Both the position numbers and the translations under genes were made by a program. Shown here piece by piece: positions 16,934 through 26,258 of a stretch of DNA of 64,000 nt; the first letter of the stretch is position 1, and every line of letters begins with the position of its first letter. The notes below the pieces were generated by a model that did not search any database, had not been told where the DNA came from, and saw nothing but the letters and a program-made list of their open reading frames with translations. The stretch lies in the NCBI RefSeq assembly GCF_000377625.1, contig NZ_KB898338.1, forward strand, positions 1-64,000, written 5' to 3'. This DNA comes from Prevotella veroralis DSM 19559 = JCM 6290. Its GTDB lineage: Bacteria > Bacteroidota > Bacteroidia > Bacteroidales > Bacteroidaceae.

Positions 16934-19201
16934 ATGAAAGCGTTCCATATTATAGCAAGTCTTGCATTCTTCTTTTTGGGTGCTCAGAGTAGTCTGGCAC
17001 AGGTGGGAAGATATGATAAGACACATGCTGTCGGTAAAAAGAGTTTTAATTACTTGACAGAAGATACACGAAAGCAGAAGACACACAACAATAAGGATGT
17101 GCATATTGTCTTCTCAGATCGTGACCATAACAAGGCATACGCTGGACCGTATACACAGCGCATCCTGAGTGAACAGAAGCTTGGTGCACCATTCTATGTT
17201 ATTGGTGAAAAAAACGGATTCTATAAGGTTGTCGCTGCTAACCAGAGCTTGCTTGGGCAGCCTAAGGGTATGTTTGCACCACTTTTCAGCTCAAGAACTC
17301 ACTTTAAAGATGCTAAGAATTCACCATTCGTAGGATGGATTGACAAGAATAGTGTGCTGGAGTATAATCATGCCTTTGTGTCTAAAGATAATAACTTCCC
17401 AGTACGTTATCGAATCGGTGCGTCCACAGTGTCACGATTGGCAAATATAAAGAGGTTCTTCACTCTTGACTCTCTGAATCTCTATGGCGATCCTTTCTTC
17501 CTCGATAAGAGCAAGGGAAAACTTGTATCTGGTCAGATTGTGTATGCTTATAAGTACGATGCAAGTAAACAGGCTATACTTGTTTCTGATCGTCCTTCAC
17601 TCTCAGACTCTACTCGTACAGCACTCGGATGGATTCCTGCTGATCTCACGGCAATGGTAGGACAGAATCACGTCTATCTGCTTGATGCTAATTATCCTGA
17701 GTTTGCTGGCTTCCCATTGGGTTCTAAACTTCTCTTTACTGCTGATGGAAATTGGACAGACACTTCAACAGACCAGAAAGTGGCTATAAATCTTCCGTTG
17801 TCTGTATGGGACAGAAAGAAGACTTATATGCTCAATGTAAAAGGTGGAGATGTTGCTGTGGCAGAGCTCGATCAACTCATCGAGAATAGCAAGAATATAA
17901 ATGTCCACCTTGTGTTCTTTGATAAGGACCGCCTACTTGTGCGCAACCTTGTTAATGCTTTCCAGGGCATAAGCGAAAAGGTATCAAAGGATTCTCAGGC
18001 GAAGTTCTCTGTGACATCTGTTTCTCAGAAGGGAAATAGACATCTCTCACCAACGAGCGACTTTGGTAAGTGGATTGACTATCTTACAAAGATGACTTCA
18101 CCAAACACTATTAGGGCAAATGGTGGCTACGGCTTCCACGATGCAATGAATACAATCTTTAGAGAGACACCTTATTCCAAGTTTGAAAATAATGTGTTCA
18201 TTATATTAGGTACTGATGAGTTTCCAACTTTCACCTCTGATATCAACTCAGAGATTTATTCACGCTCAGCTACTCTCCTTCTTGCTCAAATCCTTTCTAA
18301 GGATGGTATGCCTTATCAAGACTTTATCTTTCAGTCTAAGCAGTTACTTGATAATAATATCTTGGAGTATATGAGTTTCTCAGGAGACTACATCTGCGAA
18401 CCAAAATGGACAAAGAATGGTTCATTCAAAGATATAAGTACCGATAACGAGAATATTTATTTACTCGATGCACCAAAGAACAGTGTTATTGCAGGTGGTT
18501 TTGTCTATCCTAAACTTTATTCTGAACTCTCAAGTTCAGGTCTTTCAAATGTGCTTGACTCACTGTTTATGCAGCTCAATGCACGTAACAACGAACTTGT
18601 AAATGTGACACGTAATGCAGAGAATAAATATGGTGTTCTACGTGCTATTCCTACACAAGAGGTGGTGAATCTCTGTGACAGTGCTGCTATATCTGTAACT
18701 GATATTGAAAGGAACAACATCAACGACCTTCTCTTTAAGAAGATGTGGTTTACACCACAGCAACTTTCAACTTATGATGAGGGATATCTTTTTGATAAGG
18801 CTGAAATGCAGAATCTTCTTGATGGCTATCGTGATTTGATGCCTTATATCAATACTGACTCTCTTGGCAACCAAGAACTTGCAGTATTGAGAAATAACTT
18901 TAAGCGTCAGAGCAAGCTGGTAAACATGCTTTCTTATCGCAAGGCTCTCAGTACGAAGTCTGCCATTTCAAAGGTTTATTATCATCGCGTTTCTGTGCCA
19001 AGTTCTGATGCATTGAATTATATAGTACGTATAAAGGATATTCGCCGTAAGAAGTGTAATGAAAGCGAATGGGATCAGGCTTATAAAGAGATGTTTAAGA
19101 AGCTTGTTAATCTTGAGACACGCTTCAAGTCTGGACGCTTGAATACCATTTCTATTGCTGGTAAAAATTATTACTTTATTCCTTTAAAGGAACTTCCATA
19201 A
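16934..19201 (+). CDS. tssR: TssR, large exported envelope component
   Basis: A 755-residue protein with a signal peptide (hydrophobic core FHIIASLAFFFLGA, cleavage probably after SSLAQ). The body contains SH3-like segments (VGWIDKNSVLEY, then LGWIPADLTAMVG) and a central VWA-like region (NVHLVFFDKD and NNVFIILGTDEF). TssR is the large periplasmic partner of the TssN/O/P/Q complex. It is the last gene of the operon, with a terminator hairpin starting 33 bases downstream. Confidence 0.85.
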   Translation: MKAFHIIASLAFFFLGAQSSLAQVGRYDKTHAVGKKSFNYLTEDTRKQKTHNNKDVHIVFSDRDHNKAYAGPYTQRILSEQKLGAPFYVIGEKNGFYKVVAANQSLLGQPKGMFAPLFSSRTHFKDAKNSPFVGWIDKNSVLEYNHAFVSKDNNFPVRYRIGASTVSRLANIKRFFTLDSLNLYGDPFFLDKSKGKLVSGQIVYAYKYDASKQAILVSDRPSLSDSTRTALGWIPADLTAMVGQNHVYLLDANYPEFAGFPLGSKLLFTADGNWTDTSTDQKVAINLPLSVWDRKKTYMLNVKGGDVAVAELDQLIENSKNINVHLVFFDKDRLLVRNLVNAFQGISEKVSKDSQAKFSVTSVSQKGNRHLSPTSDFGKWIDYLTKMTSPNTIRANGGYGFHDAMNTIFRETPYSKFENNVFIILGTDEFPTFTSDINSEIYSRSATLLLAQILSKDGMPYQDFIFQSKQLLDNNILEYMSFSGDYICEPKWTKNGSFKDISTDNENIYLLDAPKNSVIAGGFVYPKLYSELSSSGLSNVLDSLFMQLNARNNELVNVTRNAENKYGVLRAIPTQEVVNLCDSAAISVTDIERNNINDLLFKKMWFTPQQLSTYDEGYLFDKAEMQNLLDGYRDLMPYINTDSLGNQELAVLRNNFKRQSKLVNMLSYRKALSTKSAISKVYYHRVSVPSSDALNYIVRIKDIRRKKCNESEWDQAYKEMFKKLVNLETRFKSGRLNTISIAGKNYYFIPLKELP

Positions 19202-19233
19202 ACCACTTTGAACAAAAGTAATAGAATATAATG

Positions 19234-19288
19234 ATATGGATAAATACATCACAGACATACTTCAGGTGTATTTATCCATATTTTATTT
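19234..19288 (+). terminator. Terminator after the T6SS operon
   Basis: A perfect 15-bp stem, ATATGGATAAATACA at 19,234-19,248 and its complement at 19,267-19,281, is followed by a T-rich tract. It lies just after tssR and fits an intrinsic terminator. Confidence 0.8.
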
Positions 19289-19369
19289 TCTGATACTGCT
19301 TTCCTATAACCCCAAACATCTTCTGGTTCTTCCCAAATATGCAGTAGTAAACTAAAGCTCTTACCTAAT

Positions 19370-19630
19370 AAGGCACACTGAAAGTGGAGCTATGCGCAAT
19401 ATCACAGAGTTGCCAACAGAGCAAAGAACGACAGGGATGAATTGTACAGATTCCTGATACCTTTGGGATAAAAGCTTTGTGCATAAGATCTCTAATTAAA
19501 CTGGTAAACAACCTCCGTTACTCCACGCACCGACGGTGCCTTCGTACCTTCTATCCGCTTTGTCTTAATAATCCCCTGTATTCCCCTTTTCTCTGTGTGA
19601 CATTTCGTCAAAGTTATAAACTTAGGCAGC
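19370..19630 (+). repeat. Dispersed intergenic repeat, family B, copy 2
   Basis: It matches the reverse complement of 6482-6690 block by block, with one extra internal stretch of about 60-90 bases near 19,515-19,590. The two copies sit in opposite orientation on either side of the T6SS structural block. The 3' end of this copy abuts the broken end of the umuC remnant. The short frame at 19,477-19,689 inside it looks fortuitous. Confidence 0.65.
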
Positions 19631-19639
19631 CGTTCCCTA

Positions 19640-20605
19640 TCAATCCAAATTCTGGAAGAGCCATATATATATGTCCTTTAGAATTGTAATAGCCATATTG
19701 ATAATTTCCAATGTGTCTGCCGTCGGCGTAGGCAAGGTATAAGTTAGAATATTACTACATTGAGGTAAGTCTTCACGGAATCTATTACTAGTAATAAATA
19801 CTGTCACGCTTTGGCAGAAAGATCGTTGTCCACGCAGTTTGTTGGCACTAGCTGATGCAAAATGGGCAACTGACGCTTTGAGTTCTTGAAACTCAGAAAT
19901 CATATTTCCAAAACTTCGGCTTGTACAGATATTTTGTTTAGTAATTATTTCTGTATTATCAATACAATCGATGCCATTTAACTCACGCCATGTTTGTACA
20001 GCTGGCAAAGTAAAGTGACTTTTAACCCACCCTTCACTCTTATCTGCAAATTCTAATGGAGTATGAATGCCATAGTATTCTAATTTCGCCAAAGTTTTCT
20101 ACCTATTCCCCATACATCGGAAAGGCTGAAAAGTTCTAAAGCCTTACGCCGTTTTTCTTCAGTGTCAATCATACAGACTGAGTGGTATCCTTTGTGCTGC
20201 TTAGCAAATTTACTACCCATTTTCGCTAAAGTTTTGGAGGGAGCAATACCAACACTCACAGGCACGTCGACCCAAAGATTAATCTTTTCAGATAGTTCAC
20301 GCATATAGTTTTCCAGATTGTACATCTTTTCATACCCCTTTAAATCACAAAAGCTTTCATCAATACTGTAATTTTCTACATGATGTATACTTTTACGTAG
20401 GATTGAAATGATACGGCGTGACATTGCTGCATAGAGCATCATATTAGTAAAGAACAGTTTTACATCGTTTTGTTTTATAATGTTTTGAACCTTAAAAACA
20501 GGATCACCTCAACGTAAGCCAAGTTTCTTTGCTTCGGGTGTAAGTGCAACGATATTACCATCATTACTTGAAAGAGAATCAATATATCTCTTCCTCTTAT
20601 TTCCC
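19640..20605 (-). pseudogene. umuC: umuC-like translesion polymerase, degraded
   Basis: Three pieces of a Y-family polymerase lie in order on the minus strand. First is an N-terminal strip with SSNDGNIVALTPEAKKLGLR, then a TGA stop, then GDPVFKV leading into a 120-residue piece with IDESFCDLKGYE and VSVGIAPSKTLAKMGSKFAK, then a frameshift near 20,085 into a 150-residue piece (SRSFGNMISEFQELKASVAH). The catalytic palm motif SIDESF is present, but the first 25 residues and the last 100 or so are missing, so it cannot make a working UmuC. The 3' break coincides with repeat family B. Confidence 0.82.
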
Positions 20606-20654
20606 TCATTTTCCCATTCTATCCTCGCATTTTATCATTATAGTTTACAGCCTG

Positions 20655-20662
20655 TATCTTTG
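20655..20662 (+). promoter_or_regulatory. Putative promoter -7 box before DUF3945 gene
   Basis: TATCTTTG fits the Bacteroidota TAnnTTTG box and is 38 bases before the ATG at 20,701. No clear -33 element was found. Confidence 0.45.
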
Positions 20663-20700
20663 TTGTTCGATAACGTATTATTTATTCAAAACAATAATTT

Positions 20701-22088
20701 ATGGAATCAAACAGCAATGACAATTACGTGCTGGTCTTGGAAGACCGCACGGAAGTGAAGAATGAAAAGGAAGCAGGAAAACTCTCCGTAATTTCTGGTA
20801 TTGACGACAAGGGAAACCTTAAAACCACTGAAGCCATCGCCGCCAATCAGGCAGCGTTCTTGAAGTTCAACAGCAAGGACGAACTTCTGGAGAACTTCAT
20901 GACTAACTTCCTCAAACAGTTCAATAACCCGACTCACTTCGGGTTGTACAAGGTATTGGCAGACAATGTGGAGCAGGGCGTGGACAACTTGCGTACCATA
21001 CTCCAAAGCCGTGAGAAGTCCGAAAGCAAACAGCAACTGGCAGAGATGGGCGTTCCCTTTGAGGACTATCTGCCCCAGCAGAAGAATGCTACTGCCATCG
21101 ATGAGTCGAAGATTGATTGGAAGCAACTCGATAATCTCGGACTTACCCGTGAGAGATTGGAGCAGAGTGGAGAATTGGAAAAGATGCTCAATTGGCAGAA
21201 GAGCAATCTCTTGACGATAGCCGTACCTATTGGAGACACTACCATCTACACTGAAGCACGTCTTGCATTCCGTACGGACGATAACGGCAATGTCGGTTTG
21301 GCAATTCATCCTTTGAGAAAAGAACCACAGCTTGACTTTCCCTATATGGGCTACAAGTTCTCTCCTGAAGAAAAGGAGGCACTTCTGGTAAAACCATTGA
21401 AGTGACTCCCAAGAACGCAGAACCTTTTTCTGCTTACGTCTCTATCGATCCGCAGACCAACGAAATTATAGCCCTGTGTGCCGACCGTGTGAATATCCCC
21501 AAGGAAATCAAAGGTATTACCCTTTCCAATGCACAGTATAAAGACCTTGTGGAAGGTAAGGCTGTGAAGGTGGAGGGCATGACCGCCAAGAGTGGCAAAT
21601 CCTTCAATGCCACGTTGCAGGTTAATGCCGAGCGAAAAGGCATTGAGTTCATCTTTGACAATAACCGCGGTTTTAAGGAACGGCAGCATCAGACACAGCA
21701 GCAAGGCGTCCCACATAAGCTCTGCGGCTTGGAGCTGTCAGATAAACAGCGTGAAGCCTTGGATAGCGGTCGTACACTATATCTAAAGAATATGGTGGAC
21801 AAACAGGGACAACCTTTCAACGCATACGTTCGTATGGACAAGGAACAGAACCGCCCACGCTTTTACAAGTGGAATCCTGAAAAGAAGCAGGAAACTGGCA
21901 AAGAAAAGGTCGTAGCTGTAGCAGAAGAACACAAGACACAGGTAGCCGTAAACAACCATGGTAAGACCAACGAAGCTACCAAGAACGTGAAAGAGCCATT
22001 GAAGACTGGGCAAACACAGCCCACTGCCGAGCAGAAGCAAAAGCAGGACGAGAACAAACAGAAGAAGTCCCGTGGACGTAAGATGTAA
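20701..22088 (+). pseudogene. DUF4099/DUF3945 conjugative-element protein, frameshifted
   Basis: Two frames that should be one protein: 20,701-21,405 carries the DUF4099-type part (IDWKQLDNLGLTRERLEQSG and the TIAVPIGDTTIYTEARLAFR region), while 21,402-22,088 carries DUF3945-type repeats (PFSAYVSIDPQTNEIIAL, LSDKQREALDSGRTLYLKNM) and a Lys-rich tail. The join near 21,390-21,402 reads straight on in another frame with only GTG as a start, so a small deletion probably broke the gene. These proteins sit next to topoisomerase III in the accessory modules of Bacteroidota conjugative transposons; their function is unknown. Confidence 0.78.
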
Positions 22089-22109
22089 CCCTTAATTCTA
22101 TTATCGACT

Positions 22110-24181
22110 ATGACAACTTGTATTATCGCCGAGAAACCCTCGGTAGCCAGAGATATTGCCCGCATCGTTGGGGCAAACAGCAAGCAGGACAGATACATGG
22201 ATGGCAACGGTTACCTCGTTACGTGGGCAATGGGACACCTCATCGCCCTTGCCATGCCTGAAGCCTACGGTTTCTCTGCCTACAAAGCTGAGGACTTGCC
22301 CATCCGTCCCAATCCATTTCAGTTAGTGGTACGACAAGTACGCAAGGATAAGGAGTATGTATCAGACCCAGCAGCACTAAAACAGCTAAAGGTGATACGC
22401 TCCTGCTTTGACAAGGCAGATCATATCATTGTCGCCACCGATGCAGGGCGAGAGGGTGAGCTCATCTTCAGATATATCCACCAACACTTAAACTGCCATA
22501 AGCCTTTCGACCGCTTGTGGATTTCCTCCCTCACCGATAAGGCTATTCGTGAGGGACTTTCCAATCTCAAACCTGGAAACTATTACGACAATCTCTATCA
22601 TTCTGCCAAGGCAAGAAGCGAAGCTGACTGGCTCGTGGGTATCAATGCAAGTCGTGCGCTGTCCATTGCCCGCAAAGGCGGCTATTCTTTGGGACGGGTA
22701 CAGACCCCAACACTTGCTATGGTCTGTCGTCGGTACATAGAGAACCGTGATTTTTCTTCCGTGCCTTATTGGAAATTATCCGTTCTTACAGAAAAAGAGG
22801 ACTTATCGCTGAAAGCCATTGGCTGTAAAGACTATGAGAGTGAAGCATCGGCACAGACCGCTCTCGCTGCACTTCGCAGTCAGAGCCAGCTTAAAGTGGA
22901 ATCGGTCGCAAGAAAGGTAACGCATACACCACCACCACTCTTGTACGACCTTACTGCCTTGCAGAAAGATGCCAACAGACGCCACGGCTTTTCTACAGAC
23001 AAGACCCTCTCGATTGCCCAAAGTCTCTATGAGAAGAAAATCACGACCTATCCCCGCACAGGCAGCCGATACATCAGCGAGGATGTCTTTGAGGAAGTCC
23101 CCGCCCTGCTGCGCAAGATAGGCAAGACACTATCAAATCCACTTAACCGCCATTCTGTGGACAATACCAAGGTTACCGACCACCACGCCATCATCCCGAC
23201 TGGTGAACCACCATCAGGATTGTCGGCAGATGAAGCGACTGTCTACCAGATGGTGAGCAATCGCTTTGTCGAAGCCTTTCCCCCAATTCAGAGGAAGAGC
23301 GTATGCAGGTGCGGTTCACTCACGGCACCAATATCTTTACTTGGAAGGCATGCCGACAAATCTCCTTGGGCTGGAAAGCTGTACAGAAAGGTAAAGAAGT
23401 AGAAGCTGAAAAGAAAGAGGATAGCGATGAACAGATTTTGTCTTCATTGCCGACTTTGACTGAAGGTGAAATCCTATCACTTGTCAATGCAGAAATCACC
23501 GAGCATAAGACCAAACCTAAACCTCTCTACACAGAAGCAACACTACTTTCTGCTATGGAGAACGCCGGAAAAGAGGTTGAAGATGCAGAAAGCAAGAAAG
23601 CAATGGCAGCGTGCGGTATCGGCACACCTGCCACCCGTGCCAACATCTTCGAAACGCTTATCCTCCGTGACTATATCCGAAGAGACAAGAAAGCCATCAT
23701 ACCGACAGAAAAAGGCCTAGCTGTCTATGATATTGTCAAGGACAAGAAGATTGCCAATGCTGAGATGACAGGCAGTTGGGAACTTGCCCTTGCCGCTATT
23801 GAAGCAGGAAAGATGCCATCTGATAAGTTCTCACAAGGCATCAACTCATACGTGGGGACTATTTGCGAGGAACTCCTTTCACTTTCTTCAGAGCAGAAGT
23901 CCTATCCTGTCTACCGCTGCCCAAAGTGCGGACAGCAGAGTGTCGGCATCTATGCCAAGGTAGCCAAGTGCAGGCATGAAACCTGTGGTTTTCACGTGTT
24001 TCGTGAAGTCTGCGGCATACTTCTCTCTGAAGATAATATCCGTGACTTGATAAGCTCCGGTCGTACGCCTATCCTTAAAGGACTGCCCAGCAAGGCAGGA
24101 AAGAAGTTCAACGCCCGACTGTTTTTGAAGGACGATTATACCACCACCTTTGAGTTTGAACAAAACAAGAAACGGAAATAG
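22110..24181 (+). pseudogene. topB: topB-type DNA topoisomerase III with one frameshift
   Basis: The first frame (22,110-23,402) has the Toprim start TTCIIAEKPSVARDIARIVG, the acidic DAGREGELI motif and the active tyrosine in TTYPRTGSRYIS near residue 313. The frame then shifts at about 23,278-23,290, where TTTCCCCC appears to lack one T. The correct continuation (SEEERMQVRFTHG onward to 24,181) has the C-terminal domain with a Cys4-type zinc motif (YRCPKCGQQS, then KCRHETCGFHVF). CTnDOT exc encodes a relative. The next 220 bases (24,182-24,403) hold only a short remnant frame and no supported gene. Confidence 0.85.
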
Positions 24182-24403
24182 CCGACCTCCTTCTATACCG
24201 ATACCCGTGTCGTTTCTGCCATCTCAGACGCACTTGCCTCCATAAACCTGCAGAAAGACGATGTTTAGTCCCATCTATAGGCATGGATGCACACATTCGA
24301 AGTTAAAAAGAAAAAGGCTGCTCCAGCAATCAACTTTGCCCGAGCAGCCAATTCTTTTACTCACAAGGTTTGTGATTCTTTCACAATAACCGTTAGGCGC
24401 ACT

Positions 24404-24886
24404 TTACGGTTCTGGAGAAGGTCCTGGTACAGGCTCAGGTCCCGGTTTCTTTTTCCCGCCGCCATTCTCTTCTTTCTTCTTAGTCTCCTTTTTCGTCACC
24501 TGCTCATAGGCAACATCGGTCAGCGTGAAATACTTGCTTGATGCCACCAGTCGCACCACAGGCTTTTCGATATGCACCTGCGCACGGAAAGGCGTACCCA
24601 CTTCAACGGCTTTACTCTTGAACGATGGCTTCAGCGTGCCGAGGTCACCAAAGTCCACGATGTCGCCATTAGCCACAATGTCGCGAGCCGTTTCAGTAGC
24701 AAGATTAAGAACTGCCGCTACTTCCTGTGGATTGAAAGTAGTAGACTTAGCCACCCGTTCGCAGAAGTTGCGGAAATCCACACGGTGTCGTCCCGTAGGT
24801 TGGGCAATCTGTACGGTTTTCTCACCCGCCTTGCCCACATTGAGCTTGCGCTCAGTCAGAATAAATTGTAAAGGCTTGTTTGCCAT
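24404..24886 (-). CDS. HU-like DNA-binding protein
   Basis: I place the start at the ATG at 24,886 (MANKPLQFILTERKL), giving 160 residues, because the upstream extension is not HU-like and overlaps the promoter region. Residues 1-125 follow the Bacteroidota HU-related (HU-HIG) pattern with DFRNFCERVAKSTTFN and NGDIVDFGDLGTLKPSFKS, ending in the DNA-binding beta arm region. A Lys- then Pro/Glu/Gly-rich tail (about residues 135-160) is disordered. It probably shapes DNA for recombination or regulation in the element. It faces the topB module tail to tail. Confidence 0.82.
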   Translation of the reverse strand: MANKPLQFILTERKLNVGKAGEKTVQIAQPTGRHRVDFRNFCERVAKSTTFNPQEVAAVLNLATETARDIVANGDIVDFGDLGTLKPSFKSKAVEVGTPFRAQVHIEKPVVRLVASSKYFTLTDVAYEQVTKKETKKKEENGGGKKKPGPEPVPGPSPEP

Positions 24887-24974
24887 AGTATATACAAAGT
24901 TGGTCTGCTTTGTTAGCCTTGTGTGAGTCGAGACCATAAGCCCCACAAAGGTGGCTGTCATGGGCAACCAACAG

Positions 24975-24982
24975 CAAAGATA
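24975..24982 (-). promoter_or_regulatory. Putative promoter -7 box for the HU-like gene
   Basis: On the minus strand this reads TATCTTTG, a Bacteroidota -7 box, about 90 bases ahead of the ATG and just outside the 22-bp repeat array. Confidence 0.4.
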
Positions 24983-25018
24983 GTAATAAAATTTTATCAA
25001 ACCAAGAACTAATAGAAA

Positions 25019-25150
25019 AAAGCTCCTAAGCTTTTTAGAAAAAGGTTAGGAGCTTTTTGAAGAAAGCTTAAGAGCTTTTTGCCGAAAGCTTAGGAGCTTT
25101 TTGAATATTACTTAGGAGCTTCCTGAAACACGCCTAATAGCTTCCTTCAA
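25019..25150 (+). repeat. 22-bp phased direct repeat array, 6 units
   Basis: Six consecutive 22-base units start at 25,019, 25,041, 25,063, 25,085, 25,107 and 25,129, with core AAAGCTTAGGAGCTTTTTG decaying in the last two. Each core is partly palindromic (AAGCTT, AGCTT). There are no spacers, so it is not CRISPR. A related array with the same period is at 45,887-45,996. Confidence 0.85.
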
Positions 25151-25201
25151 ATTGATTGCAAATAATTTCTTCTTGAATTAACAATTTACACCTCTATTCG
25201 C

Positions 25202-25231
25202 TTGATATTTCAATAAAAAAACTTAAATTTG
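25202..25231 (+). promoter_or_regulatory. Bacteroidota promoter ahead of a candidate small RNA
   Basis: TTG at 25,202-25,204, a 19-base spacer and TAAATTTG at 25,224-25,231 give a full -33/-7 pair. No gene begins downstream on this strand before the terminator at 25,355. Confidence 0.6.
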
Positions 25232-25237
25232 CATCAT

Positions 25238-25394
25238 GTTTCTTTCCCATATATAGTTGTGGTTTGTGGTGAACCGTGAGGCGTATGGCGAAAACCAAGC
25301 CGTCGGGCGGGGGCTCGGGGGGGGCGGAAATAACGAGCATCCGTAAAAAGTAACAATCCCTCTCTTCCGTCTAAGCGGAGAGAGGGATTTTTTC
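25238..25394 (+). ncRNA. Candidate small RNA, about 150 nt, GC-rich
   Basis: Between a complete promoter and a strong terminator lies a 150-base stretch with an unusually G-rich middle (about 25,296-25,326) in otherwise AT-rich DNA. No convincing ORF: frames are broken by stops, and the longest (from a TTG) is 29 codons. CTnDOT-family elements use a small RNA (RteR) to control transfer, so an RNA regulator is plausible, but no sequence match is claimed. A short leader peptide is the alternative. Confidence 0.4.
25355..25392 (+). terminator. Intrinsic terminator of the candidate RNA
   Basis: AATCCCTCTCT pairs with AGAGAGGGATT, extended by CCG/CGG past a one-base bulge, and is followed by six T on the plus strand. 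There is no T run for the minus strand. Confidence 0.8.
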
Positions 25395-25399
25395 GTAAA

Positions 25400-25885
25400 T
25401 TAGTCTATGTTCCGTATCCAGCGTTTGGCATTTTCAAGTCCCCATTGAACATGCCATTTACGTCCATCAGTCTTGTCGATTAGAATGAATTGATAGATAT
25501 TGCTTGTCGGGTACAACTCAAAACTGCCAGAACCATAACCTATTCCCAATGATAAATCTACATTGTTAATTACGACAGAGCCTTCTTTCTTCTCATCCAA
25601 AGACCATTGCACTTGCTGTATCTTTCCTGTTTTCGTGTCTAACTCCAAGAAGTTGTAAATGTTTTCTGTTTTATAGAGTTTGAATCTCCCTTTTAGGGAA
25701 GAATCTATTTCTATTTGCTCTAACAACATATTGTTTATGGTTAGCAACGTGTCAATCTTTGAAAGCAAAGCGGATATATTCTTGCCTTGCCTGTCTGATG
25801 TACTTTCTTGTTTTTTACCTACTGTCTGTGCCATTCCCGAAAAAGGAATTGGCAGAATAAGTAAAAAGAATAAAAACTTTTTCAT
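25400..25885 (-). CDS. Secreted protein with two internal repeats, unknown function
   Basis: A 161-residue protein with a signal peptide (KKFLFFLLILPIPFSGMAQ). A helical stretch (residues 35-65) is followed by two related segments of about 33 residues: FKLYKTENIYNFLELDTKTG at about 67-86 and FELYPTSNIYQFILIDKTDG at about 122-141, each ending in a V-Q-W motif. The repeats suggest a two-bladed beta structure in the envelope. I do not recognise the family. It sits tail to head with the candidate RNA terminator and may share a transcript with the gene at 25,910. Confidence 0.65.
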   Translation of the reverse strand: MKKFLFFLLILPIPFSGMAQTVGKKQESTSDRQGKNISALLSKIDTLLTINNMLLEQIEIDSSLKGRFKLYKTENIYNFLELDTKTGKIQQVQWSLDEKKEGSVVINNVDLSLGIGYGSGSFELYPTSNIYQFILIDKTDGRKWHVQWGLENAKRWIRNID

Positions 25886-25909
25886 AAGTTATTGACTATT
25901 TAAGTTATA

Positions 25910-26173
25910 TTACAAATACCAGTTCTCTAAAATCTTCTTCATCAAAGTGTTTGCATACTCTTTCGCTTCTTTCAGTGGAATTTCCTTGCGCTCATCATAT
26001 CCCCAGTCGTTTCCAAATTCCATATTCACGACAAACTCAGCTTCCTCTTTTTGGAAATTCTTAGCCCACTTATTGAACTCTGCAGAATCTTCTGCTTCAA
26101 ATCCGTGAATGGAGTCGGTGATGTAATTTACCAGCCATTCTTGTAACTCTTTGTTGTTTTTAATGAAATCCAT
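25910..26173 (-). CDS. Small acidic protein of unknown function
   Basis: An 87-residue acidic, helix-rich soluble protein (FIKNNKELQEWLVNYITDSI; EIPLKEAKEYANTLMKKILE) with no membrane segment. It lies 24 bases upstream of the secreted repeat protein on the same strand. Small acidic proteins in mobile DNA can be DNA mimics, but nothing specific supports that here. Confidence 0.55.
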   Translation of the reverse strand: MDFIKNNKELQEWLVNYITDSIHGFEAEDSAEFNKWAKNFQKEEAEFVVNMEFGNDWGYDERKEIPLKEAKEYANTLMKKILENWYL

Positions 26174-26258
26174 AGTTTCTTTATTTTAATATTTGCTATT
26201 TTCCTGTATGCACGACCATAAATATATGATTGCTTAGCAAAAGATACGGCAAAGGTAG

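Noticed and set aside
19477..19689. 70-codon ORF as a gene
   Set aside because: It lies inside a dispersed repeat, has a Cys/Pro/Tyr-rich composition and no similarity to any family I know.
20707..21309. 200-codon minus-strand ORF
   Set aside because: It is antisense to the DUF4099/DUF3945 gene and has no domain features.
25019..25150. CRISPR array
   Set aside because: The 22-base units are contiguous with no spacers, and no cas genes are in the window.
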